Shown: positions 12,289-23,738, numbered from the stretch's first letter. The stretch: DNA of 64,000 nt from Methanobacterium subterraneum (GCF_002813695.1 NZ_CP017768.1:1-64000), one strand, 5' to 3'. The notes: generated from the letters alone by a model not told the origin. A program made the numbers and translations.

Positions 12289-13029
12289 TCATGGTTTTTT
12301 ACATACAAAAACTGGTCTTTCATCAGATTCTGCATCCCATGGAAGGTCGTTGTAGTTACTGTAAATACGGGTTTCAAAGCCAGTTTTTTCCAGTATACTT
12401 TCAACATCAATGGTTTTGAACACGCCAAGCTGGTGTTGGTCAACTTCAAAATCCATTATACCATTTTCCTTAATCAGAAAAACGAAGTTGGCATTGAAAA
12501 CACCATCGTATAATCTGCTCTGGGATATCCGGGCCAGTTGAAGATCACCATCCACCACCGCATCCACCAGCATCCTCCCTTCTTCCCAGTTCTCAGTGCA
12601 AAAGCCCAAGTCGAATATGAGAACTCCTCCCTGCTTCAAGTGGTCGTGAAATCTTCTAATGGTTGATTCCAGCTCTCTAAGGTTGGTGTGATAATTGATA
12701 GATGAGAATAGGCAGATAATAACGTCAAAATCCTTTTCCAGATTCATTTCCTTCATATTTCCCTGGATTAATTCCATTTCTGGGACCTTTTCATTGGCTA
12801 TTTCCATCATTTCAAGATTTAAATCCAAACCCACCACTTGGAAGGAGTTCGTAAGGTATTGGGCGTGGTTACCAGTACCGCAGGCCACATCCAGAAGATC
12901 ATTTCCACCAGAACCTTGGTACAGATCAACCATCTTTTCAACGAATTCCACTTCACCAGGGTAATCCATCCACTGGTAGATTAAGTCATAGTAACGGGCG
13001 AATTTACGATAAAGTTCTTGTTCTGGCAT
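12289..13029 (-). CDS. Class I SAM-dependent methyltransferase
   Basis: 246 residues with a Rossmann methyltransferase fold. Motif I is LLDVACGTGNHAQYL (about 40-54), followed by an acidic strand end (VVGLDLNLEMM), QGNMKEMNL and the motif IV region DVIICLFSSINY. The N-terminal YYDLIYQWMDYP matches the UbiE/small-molecule group. The substrate is unknown; a small molecule is likelier than DNA or rRNA because no target-recognition domain is seen. A flavoprotein lies upstream on the same strand after a short gap. Confidence 0.8.
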   Translation of the reverse strand: MPEQELYRKFARYYDLIYQWMDYPGEVEFVEKMVDLYQGSGGNDLLDVACGTGNHAQYLTNSFQVVGLDLNLEMMEIANEKVPEMELIQGNMKEMNLEKDFDVIICLFSSINYHTNLRELESTIRRFHDHLKQGGVLIFDLGFCTENWEEGRMLVDAVVDGDLQLARISQSRLYDGVFNANFVFLIKENGIMDFEVDQHQLGVFKTIDVESILEKTGFETRIYSNYNDLPWDAESDERPVFVCKKP

Positions 13030-13122
13030 TTTTAGGATCCTTCTATTTTAATAGGTATTTTGGGGGAAAGGGGGCTTTTTCACCCTTTATTAATGTTTTG
13101 TTGTTTTCATTTTATTATTCTT

Positions 13123-13689
13123 TTATTTAATCTTTAATATGAGTTTAGAAACATTATCTGCAAAACGGGTTGCTGTTTGGATTCCTTCGGTGTCTTCTTC
13201 TGCCTTTCCGGGCTGATTGGCAAAGACCATGTTCCAGTAAGTACTTCCCGGGACGATCATGTCATTGATGAAGAAGAACATGAGCATTTCCTGTATGGTG
13301 GCGGTGTGTCCACCTCTCCTGGCCACAGCTATGGGACCGCCTACTTTCCAGGATAGGAAGTTTCCGGAGTTCATGCTGACCATTCCAATCCTCTGCAGGG
13401 CAGACATCAAATCACCACGGGCAGTTCCAAAGTACACCGGGGAGCCAATTATAAAACCATCAGCGACCTTTAACTTTTCTATTATGTCGTTAAGACCGTC
13501 CTTAAGGGCACACTGGTGCAATTCGGCACACTTGCCACAGGCAATGCAGGAACGGATTTTCATCTGACGCAGGGATACTATTTCAGCTTCCAAACCATTT
13601 TCTGCAATGGTTCTAGCACATTCTTCCAGAACTTGCATGGTATTACTCTCTTTCCGCGGACTGGCACATAAAATTAATACTTTTTTCAT
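13123..13689 (-). CDS. Iron-sulfur flavoprotein / NADPH-dependent FMN reductase family
   Basis: 188-residue flavodoxin-like protein. Phosphate-binding loop LCASPRKESNT at the N-terminus binds FMN. A cysteine cluster CIACGKCAELHQC (residues ~48-60) is the compact 4Fe-4S motif of archaeal iron-sulfur flavoproteins (Isf), followed by GSPVYFGT. It probably transfers electrons between ferredoxin and an oxidant such as oxygen or peroxide. TTAGGAGGTAATC precedes ATG 13689. The partner is not evident from neighbours. Confidence 0.85.
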   Translation of the reverse strand: MKKVLILCASPRKESNTMQVLEECARTIAENGLEAEIVSLRQMKIRSCIACGKCAELHQCALKDGLNDIIEKLKVADGFIIGSPVYFGTARGDLMSALQRIGMVSMNSGNFLSWKVGGPIAVARRGGHTATIQEMLMFFFINDMIVPGSTYWNMVFANQPGKAEEDTEGIQTATRFADNVSKLILKIK

Positions 13690-13760
13690 AATAGATTACC
13701 TCCTAACTAGATTAATAAAATTCAAGGAATACAGTTAATGGAATGTTACGATTAATTCAA

Positions 13761-13787
13761 TTTATTCCCTTTATTCCCTTTATTCCC
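13761..13787 (+). repeat. Three tandem 9-base units (TTTATTCCC)
   Basis: Perfect unit TTTATTCCC repeated three times, followed by a degenerate fourth copy. It lies in the gap between the flavoprotein and ogt genes, upstream of the flavoprotein start. Probably a slippage repeat; no protein binding can be claimed. Confidence 0.8.
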
Positions 13788-13906
13788 TTTATTTTGGATG
13801 GTTTCCAAATTTCCTTTTATCTCAACATTTTTGTATCCATGATAAAGTAGTTAAATTGGTTATTTGGGCTATTGGGTAAGTTTGGGTTATTTAGGCTAAA
13901 TAGGGT

Positions 13907-14470
13907 CTATTTAGGATTATCATATTGTAATCTAGGTGAAATCACCCGTCCTTTGGCATCAAATGTGATTCCCTCTTTTTCAAGCAGGGCCTGCTTCATC
14001 TCCACTCCTCCCTGAAAACCACCAACGTAACCATCGGACCTGATTGCCCGGTGACAGGGAATTACAATGGGGAATGGGTTTCCTGCCAGAGCATTACCCA
14101 CTGCCCGCGCTCCCCCAACCCTACCAATATGCTGTGCAATGAGCTTATATGTGCTGACATTTCCTCGTCGGATTCCATATTCGGCAATTAGGACTGCTTT
14201 TTGAAATGGAGAACAGCTATCCATGGCTACAATATCAAGGGGGAACTGGATGTTTTCTCCTTCAAGAAAAGCATGGATTGAAGTGGCTAATTCGTCAACT
14301 TCTTCGCAGGAAGAAAGCTCATAATTAGGATACGCACTGATTAACTGATATTCAGCAGATAAATCTGGTTTGGATATAATTATCTTGAGGATCTGAGGAT
14401 ATCCATTTAACCAGGACCATACTAATGCTACAGGGCCGAAAGGGGTGGTTTTAATTATTTTTACATTCAT
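13907..14470 (-). CDS. ogt: Methylated-DNA--protein-cysteine methyltransferase
   Basis: 187 residues. The C-terminal catalytic domain has the suicide cysteine in IPCHRAIRSDG, the preceding helix-turn-helix region ending VGGARAVGNALAGNP, and YVGGFQGG after it. It removes O6-alkyl groups from guanine by transferring them to the cysteine. The N-terminal ~90 residues are a poorly conserved companion domain. The length is normal for Ogt. It is a single gene, not obviously in an operon. Confidence 0.9.
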   Translation of the reverse strand: MNVKIIKTTPFGPVALVWSWLNGYPQILKIIISKPDLSAEYQLISAYPNYELSSCEEVDELATSIHAFLEGENIQFPLDIVAMDSCSPFQKAVLIAEYGIRRGNVSTYKLIAQHIGRVGGARAVGNALAGNPFPIVIPCHRAIRSDGYVGGFQGGVEMKQALLEKEGITFDAKGRVISPRLQYDNPK

Positions 14471-14604
14471 TTTTGAAATCTCTCTATTAATCTCTATATT
14501 AAATCATATTCTATTCTAACACACCTTCCTATTCTTCCATTAACAATCGTCCAATATCTTTCTTTATTTCATTATTTTCCCTTCTGATTATTGAATAAAA
14601 TAAT

Positions 14605-15363
14605 TTAGTATTTCCCCACGGGTGCTAAATAAATGCTGAATTCATCTTTCCCATCTAGACGTAATAGTTCATCCAGATATTCCTGGTCATAGGCCCCTAT
14701 GGCACAGGTTCCAGCTCCAATGGCCTCACAGGCCAGATACATGTTCTGACCCACATGACCTGCGTCCATGGCAATGACCTTATGGGAGTCCAATCCATAG
14801 CGCCATTCCATACGATAGGGTATTGCACTCCAGATGAAGGTCACTGCAGACTGCCCGGCAAAGTTCTGACCAAAGGTGGCCATGATCATCTCATCTGACA
14901 AGTTTTCTTTTGAAAATTCAAAGAGAAGTTCATGGGTTAGGGGGAGGTAACGGTATAACCCTGGTTCAAGTTCCTTCCCAGTTTGAGAACTTTCCACATT
15001 AAAGACTGCCAGATAAGTCTCCAATGCATGGCGACAACCAGCTGAAGGCACATTACGGAAAGCATAGTTACCCGCGTAAAGGCGCACTCCCTGGGTTGCC
15101 CATAGAAGAAATGACAACTCCATAAGTGTGAGGGGGTCTTGATTATATTTCCTCCGACTTTCACGATTCTTAATCGCTTCCGAGAGGGTAATATCATATA
15201 TTTCATGCCAATCTGTGGTAATCAGTTCTATTCTTTTAGCATCCGGGGAGTAAGGCTTCTCAATAGGTGGTGTGTCTATTCCCTTATTCTGGTCAGTTTT
15301 TGAAAAATCTATGGTTTTTCTAATGGAGTCCTTTAGAAAATAACGATATTGATTTAAGTCCAT
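14605..15363 (-). CDS. SagB/ThcOx-type nitroreductase-fold oxidoreductase
   Basis: 252 residues of the FMN-dependent nitroreductase superfamily, SagB branch. Seen: AIKNRESRRKYNQDPLTL, LLWATQGVR, the NVPSAGCRHALE motif, and the C-terminal DAGHVGQNMYLACEAIGAGTCAIGAY block. SagB-type enzymes oxidise azolines in peptide natural products, but many archaeal stand-alone members have no known substrate. No YcaO, precursor peptide or transporter lies nearby, so a peptide-tailoring role is not supported here. GAGGGATGGG precedes its ATG. Confidence 0.82.
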   Translation of the reverse strand: MDLNQYRYFLKDSIRKTIDFSKTDQNKGIDTPPIEKPYSPDAKRIELITTDWHEIYDITLSEAIKNRESRRKYNQDPLTLMELSFLLWATQGVRLYAGNYAFRNVPSAGCRHALETYLAVFNVESSQTGKELEPGLYRYLPLTHELLFEFSKENLSDEMIMATFGQNFAGQSAVTFIWSAIPYRMEWRYGLDSHKVIAMDAGHVGQNMYLACEAIGAGTCAIGAYDQEYLDELLRLDGKDEFSIYLAPVGKY

Positions 15364-15468
15364 TTTCCCATCCCTCTAATTGGTTTTTTCCAAATCTACA
15401 ATCTATTACAAAAATTATCTATTTCCCATATTTCGTACTTTTATATTCCAAAGCTAATGCAGTAATTC

Positions 15469-16347
15469 TTATTCAAAACTTAACCCCTTAACAAAATCCC
15501 CAATACTCCTCAATGATCCTTCACTCTCAGGTAGGTGGGAATAAAATAATTGCCAGGAGTGGAACATGCCCTGCCAAACCTCCAGATTTACTTTAACATC
15601 TTTTTCAATCGCTAAATCTCTGAAACGATTCACATCACACAGAAGAAGTTCACGGCTACCGCATTGCATTAATAAAGGTGGGCTTCCCTCTAAATTTCCA
15701 TATATTGGTGAAGCCAGTGGATTGGATGGATTTTGCCCTTTAAGGTATGATTTTTTAAAGTTTTCTAACATTTCATAGTTGATCCAATCATTAACATCCT
15801 TCAGATGATTGTAAACAACTGGAAACTTCAAGTCCACCACTGGTGACATGCAAACTCCACATAGGGGTAGTTTTTCACCCATCTTTTTCAGGGCGAGTAG
15901 GGTGGATAGGGCTAAATTTCCCCCGAAAGATATCCCTACAATCACCAGTTCACTGGATTTAAAACCTTCGTCTCGTAACCAGAGATATGATTGGATGCAA
16001 TCTTCCACTACTGCAGGGAAGGGATTTTCAGAGGCTAAACTGTAATCCACACTGAACACTGAGAAACCAGTGTGTCGGGATAGCCGCTGGCAGAGATCCC
16101 GGTGTCCGTGACTGGTTCCGTGGTTTAAAACACCACCATGGAAAAATAAAATAATCTTCTGGGGGCTACTTTGTGGGGTTACAATCCAGTAAGAATCTAC
16201 CGGAGCATCTGGTTCTTCAATGATCTTCAGGGGACCATTGGAACTGAAAGAAAGATAAAATTCATCAAAATCTGGATTAACATGGTCCAGTTCCTGGTTG
16301 AATTGGTTGGTTATGATCTTAAGCAAATCATCAACTTTTCCGGCCAT
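15469..16347 (-). CDS. Alpha/beta hydrolase, hormone-sensitive lipase-like esterase
   Basis: 292 residues. Oxyanion-hole HGG motif (FFHGGVLNHG) is followed by the nucleophile elbow GISFGG. The distal part carries the likely acid (around REL..DVNRF) and the catalytic His in GMFHSWQ. This is the HSL/family IV esterase plan. No signal peptide, so cytosolic. The substrate is unknown; small acyl esters are typical for the family. It stands alone, with the SagB-like gene downstream. Confidence 0.82.
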   Translation of the reverse strand: MAGKVDDLLKIITNQFNQELDHVNPDFDEFYLSFSSNGPLKIIEEPDAPVDSYWIVTPQSSPQKIILFFHGGVLNHGTSHGHRDLCQRLSRHTGFSVFSVDYSLASENPFPAVVEDCIQSYLWLRDEGFKSSELVIVGISFGGNLALSTLLALKKMGEKLPLCGVCMSPVVDLKFPVVYNHLKDVNDWINYEMLENFKKSYLKGQNPSNPLASPIYGNLEGSPPLLMQCGSRELLLCDVNRFRDLAIEKDVKVNLEVWQGMFHSWQLFYSHLPESEGSLRSIGDFVKGLSFE

Positions 16348-16833
16348 TTTTTTTTATCCTATATTACGTTAATTAATATGTTAATTTTCATTCAATGGGT
16401 TGATTCTATTGAGAATTTGATGGGAATTATATTGATTGTATCTTCATTTTTTGTCATACCTACTTACTAACCATATGATTCTTGGATAATTTTAGTTTTT
16501 CCCAGAAAATGATGATTAAATCTCTTAATTGGATTTTCCCTGTTTTTCATACCTATGTTTTTCATATTTTTAGAACAAAGATTTTTGCAGAAATTTTCAA
16601 TTAGTCTTTGGATTAATTTCAAATAAGATTATTTCTGTGTAATAGAAATTAATAATTTATAGGGATGACAAATATTACACAACCATGACTTTCATCCAAG
16701 TAGATCACTTTAAGATCCCTTCCATTATTTCAGGAAACCTGAAAGTTTATCATTATAAAATGATTAGGGAATAGAATAAGGATGATAAATTCACTGGAGT
16801 AAAATGAAAAAGGATATAATCCATATTTAGCCA
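16348..16833. other. AT-rich intergenic region without a recognised gene
   Basis: About 490 bases between the divergent esterase gene and the response regulator promoter. No convincing frame or structured RNA was seen. Scattered TATA-like words are expected from base composition. Confidence 0.4.
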
Positions 16834-16888
16834 TTTATATAATATGAAATTGAATATAATCATTAATATTCAGTCATTTATATAAATA
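16834..16888 (+). promoter_or_regulatory. Duplicated TATA region upstream of the receiver gene
   Basis: Two archaeal TATA-like boxes, TTTATATAATA at 16834-16844 and TTTATATAAATA at 16877-16888, sit in a similar context (CATTTATATAA...ATGAA), about 43 bases apart. Either could drive the gene at 16919. The distal box gives a transcript with a ~55-base leader; the proximal one gives almost none and would place the start near the ribosome binding site. Confidence 0.5.
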
Positions 16889-16918
16889 AATGAAGTTTTA
16901 ATATTAAGGGGGAACTGG

Positions 16919-17395
<477 letters not shown>

Positions 17396-17612
17396 GGTCT
17401 ATTTTTGGTTAATACTCTATTTTTAATTTATTTAATAATTTATTCCTATTTTTAATTATTTTTAACTTTTAATTCATTTATTTTAATTCTTTTTTTGAAA
17501 TAAATTTTTTAAACGGTCTTAATTGGGAGGGGGTATATTAATTTAGATTTATTTTAGGTAAAAGATTGTTAAAAACATGTTTTTATGGGAACAAATAATA
17601 TGTAAATCATTA

Positions 17613-17661
<49 letters not shown>

Positions 17662-17753
17662 CAGATGGTATTGTGATATTTAAAATTTCGAAGTAACCTT
17701 AGAATTCTCAAATCATGTGTACAAGGATACATTGAATGGTTGAGGGAAAATAA

Positions 17754-18212
17754 ATGAATAAAGTTCTTAAAATGAACAAAAAGAAAATTTTTATAATTTA
17801 TATAGTTCTAGATATGTTCTATGTTGGAATAGGGATGGGTGTACCCGTATTTTGCATATTGTTTGGATTTCCAGTGGGTTGGTATCTATCTGAACGATTA
17901 ACTCTCCCTGAAAAAAATTTAAATAACATATTTAACCAAATTTTAAAATGTGCATTTTATACTTCTCTTTTCACATTTATCTTAATGCTGGTTATTTGGG
18001 TGCCGGTAAGTGCAACGTTATTTGATCCTGCTGCAGATTTTGCAAATTTTGGAATTCCAATGATTCTTTATGATCCTAAAATAAGTTTCATTGGATGGAT
18101 AATTCTTATGATATTTATATCTCCATTTTTACAGTTACTTACCACAGTTTTTGCTTCAAATATGGTTTTGTGGAGATTATCTAAAAAAATTGAAGAAGGA
18201 GGGAAATTATGA
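17754..18212 (+). CDS. Four-helix membrane protein, unknown family
   Basis: 152 residues, with about four transmembrane segments (roughly 13-40, 64-85, 98-112, 118-140) and a short charged C-terminal tail. No known motif is recognised. It is the first gene of the DUF2178/HTH cluster, and its TGA overlaps the next ATG (ATGA at 18209-18212), so it is translated with the DUF2178 gene. Function unknown. Confidence 0.6.
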   Translation: MNKVLKMNKKKIFIIYIVLDMFYVGIGMGVPVFCILFGFPVGWYLSERLTLPEKNLNNIFNQILKCAFYTSLFTFILMLVIWVPVSATLFDPAADFANFGIPMILYDPKISFIGWIILMIFISPFLQLLTTVFASNMVLWRLSKKIEEGGKL

Positions 18213-18649
18213 AACCAAGTGGAATTGTGATGAAAATACTGTCAATTTTTGAGTCCGGTTTATTTATTAAGATATTATCAGTCTTTACAACCGGTTTATG
18301 GATTGCAGGGTTAATATTAGCGAATATTTATGTTATTATAGTGGCAGTTATACTTTTAAGTGCCATTGGTATTGTTTTGTACATAAAAAGAGATAATTTA
18401 GAAGTAATATTTAAAGGTGATAGTTCGGTTATTGTTGAAGATGAAAGAACTCAATTAATTAACGAAAAAGCATCTACAATGACTTTAGGAATCCTTATTG
18501 CTGTTACGATATATGTGGGGATAATTTTAGTTGCTTTACGGAGTAGTTATCCTCAACTCTTACAAGCGGGGTACACAATGTTTGCAGTAGCAGTATTCTG
18601 TTTTACTCTGTACTTCACATCTCGTGCCTACTACACGCGGAAATATTAA
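18209..18649 (+). CDS. DUF2178 membrane protein (first copy)
   Basis: 146 residues. Two transmembrane helices, then the family signature VEDERTQLINEKASTMTLG, then two more helices. DUF2178 proteins occur in archaea and Firmicutes, usually beside a small XRE-type regulator, as here. The role is unknown; membrane stress or toxin-immunity-like functions have been guessed only by analogy. It overlaps the preceding gene and is followed by a paralogue. Confidence 0.75.
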   Translation: MKPSGIVMKILSIFESGLFIKILSVFTTGLWIAGLILANIYVIIVAVILLSAIGIVLYIKRDNLEVIFKGDSSVIVEDERTQLINEKASTMTLGILIAVTIYVGIILVALRSSYPQLLQAGYTMFAVAVFCFTLYFTSRAYYTRKY

Positions 18650-18677
18650 CCTTAAGGAAACTAATGAAGGGGATATA

Positions 18678-19055
18678 ATGAAAAATTATCAGATTTTAAG
18701 AATAACTGTTGCCATGTTTGTGGCAATAGTAGTGGGACTATCGGTTACCATTGGAACCATCCTCCCAGCCATCCTGGCAATCGTAATTGGAGCTATGGTA
18801 TCTTATATTTATAAAAAGAGTACTGACGAAATTTTGGAAGATGAAAGAATAACTAAAGTTAGTGAAAAAGCATCTCGCATCGCAATAGTGGTGTTTTCCA
18901 TTTCTATAACTTTTATTGGAATGTTCCTGATCACCTTGAGAAGTGAGTATCCGGATTATACTCAGGCAGGTTTTACTCTTTCTTATTCGTCAGTTGTCCT
19001 CTTAACTCCATATTACATCTTCTACGGATATTATGATAAAAAATACGGATCCTGA
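18678..19055 (+). CDS. DUF2178 membrane protein (second copy)
   Basis: About 125 residues. It repeats the plan of its neighbour: two helices, LEDERITKVSEKASRIA, two helices. The signature similarity shows tandem duplication. ATG 18678 is preferred to the upstream in-frame codon at 18624, because GAAGGGGAT lies just before it and the extra residues are not membrane-like. It is followed within six bases by the HTH gene. Confidence 0.75.
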   Translation: MKNYQILRITVAMFVAIVVGLSVTIGTILPAILAIVIGAMVSYIYKKSTDEILEDERITKVSEKASRIAIVVFSISITFIGMFLITLRSEYPDYTQAGFTLSYSSVVLLTPYYIFYGYYDKKYGS

Positions 19056-19060
19056 TTTAT

Positions 19061-19258
19061 ATGAAGAACAATCTCAAGGTTTATCGAGCTATGCAGGATT
19101 TAACTCAGGAAGAACTCGCCAGGGAATTGGACGTAACCCGACAAACCATCATCGCCATAGAAAAAGAAAAATACGATCCTTCACTGATTTTAGCTTTTAA
19201 GATAGCTGAATTCTTCAAAGTGCAGATTGAGAATATTTTTATCTATAAAGGTGATTGA
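19061..19258 (+). CDS. Small XRE-family HTH regulator
   Basis: 65 residues, essentially one Cro/C1-type helix-turn-helix. LTQEELARELDVTRQTIIAIEKEKYDPS carries the two helices and turn, and the tail FFKVQIENIF is typical of the YozG/SdpR-like short regulators. It probably represses its own cluster; see the palindromic region at 17613-17660. It lies between the second DUF2178 gene and a further membrane protein gene whose GTG is one base after its stop. Confidence 0.85.
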   Translation: MKNNLKVYRAMQDLTQEELARELDVTRQTIIAIEKEKYDPSLILAFKIAEFFKVQIENIFIYKGD

Positions 19259-19259
19259 G

Positions 19260-19712
19260 GTGTCATGTGAGGATGAAAGTCCCTCTGAGAATATTCCTCC
19301 TCTTAAAGGTAAAAAACCCTTTCTAATATCGTATTCTTATTCAATATGGGCTGATAATGTGATTGGTATAAAAAATAGAATTAAAAATAGAAGATATTGG
19401 ACAACTTATCTCAAAAACAGATTATATATTGCTGCCTTTATTCTAGCCCTAGTGGGATGGTTCATATTGTTTGTTTATCTCTTTGGCCCATTTTTTGAAA
19501 AAGAACTTCTGGCTTTAGAAGTAACCATAGAATCTCCTTTATTTACATGGGGGTTGCGAATTTTTATCATCGCACTTGCAATTATCTTAATTAAAGGGAA
19601 GGAAAGAATACAAATATTCTTTGCCCATAGAAGTATTCAATGGGTGATATATCTTATACTTTCTGTAGGTGCCGTAGAATGGCTGGCTTGGTTTATAAGT
19701 CTCTTCTTATAA
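19260..19712 (+). CDS. Three-helix membrane protein of the HTH/DUF2178 cluster
   Basis: About 150 residues. A ~55-residue polar N-terminus precedes transmembrane segments near 60-82, 98-114 and 128-148. No known domain. GTG 19260 is chosen because AAAGGTGATTGA, which contains the end of the HTH gene, is a good ribosome binding site for it; an in-frame TTG at 19227 would overlap the HTH gene. Close packing puts it in the same transcript. Function unknown. Confidence 0.55.
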   Translation: MSCEDESPSENIPPLKGKKPFLISYSYSIWADNVIGIKNRIKNRRYWTTYLKNRLYIAAFILALVGWFILFVYLFGPFFEKELLALEVTIESPLFTWGLRIFIIALAIILIKGKERIQIFFAHRSIQWVIYLILSVGAVEWLAWFISLFL

Positions 19713-19786
19713 GTTAAAAAGCCAATATTTAACTTTTAAAAATTATTTGATCTTATTTTTTAACACCAGTGATCTTCTTTATATAT

Positions 19787-20500
19787 CTAGAAATATCCTC
19801 TTTTATCAGGATCTTGACTGCAGGAACTTTTTGGTGCCAGTTTTTTAGCTTCTTTAAGTCTCACACCCATTTTTTCCAGAACCGCACGGCTGTCTACTTT
19901 AGTATTAACACAGCCATCCCTGAGGAGAGGTACTCCCTGACAGGAGAAGTTGGAGAGTTTCATCATGGCTAGATTAAGGTCCTGGAAGCAAGCCACACCA
20001 ATAACTGCCTTGAAACTGTTTTGTTCCACTATTTTTGTGAGGAAGGTTGAACCTGGGATTATGAACACCTTGTAACCCATTTCTTCACCTTTGTTTTTTA
20101 AAACACCGATCACGCAACGGTTACAGTTTTCACAAACCAGGCCTGATGTGTCCAGTTTCGCTTCGCACTCAGTATTGCGAAGACAGTGAGGTAAAACCAG
20201 AATGGTATCTTTAGGTTTAATTTTATTGAAATCCTTTTCATTAACCTTATTTCGAACTTCTACTCCAATGTTGTCCACAATTTTGGCGTCAACACCCACA
20301 TTCTCAGCGAATTTTTTGAAAAGCCCATAAAACACGTCCATGGTGAAAAGCAGCAGTTTGGGAAATACAAGGCGGTCTTTTTCAATTAGCATGCGACCCA
20401 GTATAAGGGTCACTGATAAAAGAATCAGAAGGAGAATTCCAGCCACTAAAACAACTTGGCCAAATATCTGGTAAAATGCGGAAATAGTCATATCAATCAT
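19787..20500 (-). CDS. DUF116 protein
   Basis: 237 residues. An N-terminal membrane segment (about 12-35) is followed by the DUF116 domain with its cysteine pattern: [10 protein letters not shown] and [10 protein letters not shown], then PGSTFL and [12 protein letters not shown], and late Cys in [17 protein letters not shown]. The cysteines suggest a metal or Fe-S site facing the cytosol. The family is common in methanogens and anaerobes; its reaction is unknown. Confidence 0.8.
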   Translation of the reverse strand: MIDMTISAFYQIFGQVVLVAGILLLILLSVTLILGRMLIEKDRLVFPKLLLFTMDVFYGLFKKFAENVGVDAKIVDNIGVEVRNKVNEKDFNKIKPKDTILVLPHCLRNTECEAKLDTSGLVCENCNRCVIGVLKNKGEEMGYKVFIIPGSTFLTKIVEQNSFKAVIGVACFQDLNLAMMKLSNFSCQGVPLLRDGCVNTKVDSRAVLEKMGVRLKEAKKLAPKSSCSQDPDKRGYF

Positions 20501-20821
20501 CTAATATTTATCTCTTGTTAGATTTTTTTAGGAAATTTTTTAAGAAATTATCATTCTTGCACTCTTTTTTAGAATGTAATTTGTTTAAGGATTAATTGGG
20601 AATATCCTATATCAGGAGACACTGCCTCCTAAATCCATTGTCTATATTTAATCCTGGAAAAAATATGAAATTAAATTAGAATTTTTAGTAACTTATTTTC
20701 TATTTATTATGTTATATTAAACTGCTTATTAACTAACCTTCAATTTGTAACATAATAAATTGGAAGGGTTACCGGTGGATAAATGGTGATTATAGTCAAT
20801 TTCCAGTGATTATAGGTTAAT
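20501..20821. other. Intergenic region, nothing recognised
   Basis: AT-rich stretch between two minus-strand genes. It should hold the promoter of the DUF116 gene starting at 20500. No frame or structured element stands out. Confidence 0.35.
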
Positions 20822-21283
20822 CTAAAATTTTTCTTTTTTAAATTCATTCAAATAGCCATTTATTTCTAATCCACCTTCAATTGCTTTAATTTCCACGCCA
20901 GAGAGATCATTACCGGCACATAGTATGTCCTGTTCAGGATGTGTCCCGGGGGTAATGTTACAATCTAGCCGTACCGTTTCCCCACAACTGGCCACCATAG
21001 GAAGTCTTTTGGAAGTGGGATGATCAGAAGGTAAGACCACTAAAGGTGTCCCCACGTCCCTTAATAAGAAAATCAATGATTTTATTCCATCTTCACTATG
21101 AGGGCTATCTTTTAAAGAAGAAACGGCTATAATATCTTTAGATTCTAAAAAAATAACAATTTCATCTTCATCGGGAGTTCCAATAAATATTTGTCCGTTT
21201 TTTGCAAATTTAGCCACTCCCACGGTCCCTGATTTCCCCTTTAAAAAAATTATTTCATTGTACTGAAGGGGAATTTTTACCAT
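20822..21283 (-). CDS. Hypothetical protein, possibly methanogen-specific
   Basis: About 153 residues, mostly beta-predicted, with no membrane segment. Not recognised by family. Visible features are an even acidic character, two mid-chain cysteines ([18 protein letters not shown]) and one in [14 protein letters not shown] 21283 (MVKIPLQYN) is preferred to the in-frame TTG 21298. The tiny zinc-ribbon gene lies 24 bases upstream on the same strand, suggesting cotranscription. Confidence 0.55.
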   Translation of the reverse strand: MVKIPLQYNEIIFLKGKSGTVGVAKFAKNGQIFIGTPDEDEIVIFLESKDIIAVSSLKDSPHSEDGIKSLIFLLRDVGTPLVVLPSDHPTSKRLPMVASCGETVRLDCNITPGTHPEQDILCAGNDLSGVEIKAIEGGLEINGYLNEFKKEKF

Positions 21284-21307
21284 GCTTACAGATTCCAACC
21301 TGATTAA

Positions 21308-21460
21308 TTATAGTTCTTCCACATTATCTGACTGACATGATGGGCAAACGATTCGCCTACCAATCCCTTTAAACTCGTTATCACAGTCCAAACAACGATA
21401 TCTCTTGGTTTTAAGTTCTTTCATTTTAATGTCAGCCATTGGTCCGCCTACAGTGCACAT
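21308..21460 (-). CDS. 50-residue zinc ribbon protein
   Basis: A short frame from ATG 21460 to TAA 21310-21308. The product holds CLDC and, 16 residues on, CPSC, a classic one-domain zinc ribbon (RYRCLDCDNEFKGIG ... RRIVCPSCQSDNVEEL). GGTGATATTA directly before the ATG is the standard strong ribosome binding site of this genome, so the gene is very probably real despite its size. It is the first gene before the 153-residue hypothetical protein. A role in nucleic acid or protein binding is a guess. Confidence 0.75.
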   Translation of the reverse strand: MCTVGGPMADIKMKELKTKRYRCLDCDNEFKGIGRRIVCPSCQSDNVEEL

Positions 21461-21660
21461 TAATATCACCAATCTTGTTATGTTTCTCTATGTATATTTA
21501 GTTTTTTGGATTCAGGGATAACTCTGGAAAAAGTATTAAAAATGAGAAATAAGTATTAAAATCCATGATACATATTTATCCTATTAAATCAAATATTAAT
21601 AACAATTTAAACAGTTCAATATTCAATAAATTTAATTAATAGAACTTATATTCCTGTTGT

Positions 21661-22758
<1,098 letters not shown>

Positions 22759-22762
<4 letters not shown>

Positions 22763-23613
22763 AACTTAAAACTCTTAAAAAAGATGAACAGGATGTTGAA
22801 CCTCAGGAAGAAGATGTGGATGTGAAAAAACTCCTCAAAATAAAGGGAAAAAAGAAAAAGCGCATCTACGGTAAAAGAATAGATTCCAAGACTGAAAAAG
22901 GTCGTTATATTAAAAGTAAACTTCCAAAGGATTATTATGGGGATATAGCCATTGATGCAACGCTTAGAGCAGCTGCTTTAAGTTCTGATGGGGAAATAAG
23001 TGTTAAAGGTGAGGATTTACGTCATAAAATTCGTAAACATGGTGCCAGGGCATCTATTGTTATGGTGGTGGATATCAGTGGATCCATGTTCTCCGATAGA
23101 AAGGCAAACCGGTTGAAGGGTATATTAAACAGTGTTATTGAGGATACTAACCGTCATCAGGATCGAATAAGTGTTATTGGCTTTAAGGGGGAGGAAGCAG
23201 AGATAATTATTCCAACAACCCGTAGGGCTACCTCTTTCCGTGAGCAAGTGGATAATATTAAGGTGGGAGGAACCACTCCTCTGGCTGCCGGGATGAAGAA
23301 AGGTTTAGAAATTCTAAAGAAAGAGAAATTAAGGGCAGAATTTGTACCCCTCCTTTTAATACTCTCTGACGGCATGCCTAATGTTGGATTGGAAGGAGGG
23401 CCAATGAAAGATGCCATCATGATGGCGGAGAAGATTAAAGAAAAGGAAATACACACTGTGATCATAAACTTTGAAAAATCAGTGCGTTATGGGCATGAAG
23501 TGAATATGGAGATTGCCCTGGCCTCAGGGGGACGTTACTATGATCTGGAAGAATTAAAGGATCCTGGTGGGGTTATGGCCAAAATACTGGATTATGAAAG
23601 GGAGGAAATTTAA
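22759..23613 (+). CDS. VWA-domain protein, ChlD-like chelatase partner
   Basis: 284 residues. A very basic ~90-residue N-terminus precedes a von Willebrand A domain with an intact MIDAS site: [10 protein letters not shown] (DxSxS), a Thr in GGTTPLAAG and the Asp in LILSDGMPN. This corresponds to the C-terminal half of magnesium chelatase subunit D without its own AAA+ part. ATGA overlap with the ATPase gene (22759-22762) implies a stoichiometric complex. Proteins of this type in methanogens have no proven substrate; insertion of a metal into a cofactor or protein remodelling are both open. Confidence 0.82.
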
Positions 23614-23738
23614 TATTTATTTTAGGTCTATTCTTTTTAATTTTCCTTTGGGATGCATTTGTTTTTTTTAAATAAGAAATTAAAGGTTAAAAAGAAGAAT
23701 AATATTTGGTTTCAAAGAACAATTGTTTACAATTCTGG

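Noticed and set aside
14605..15363. SagB-like gene considered as part of an azole-peptide (RiPP) cluster with TfuA
   Set aside because: TfuA lies 45 kb away, and no YcaO, precursor peptide or exporter adjoins SagB. TfuA here fits McrA thioamidation.
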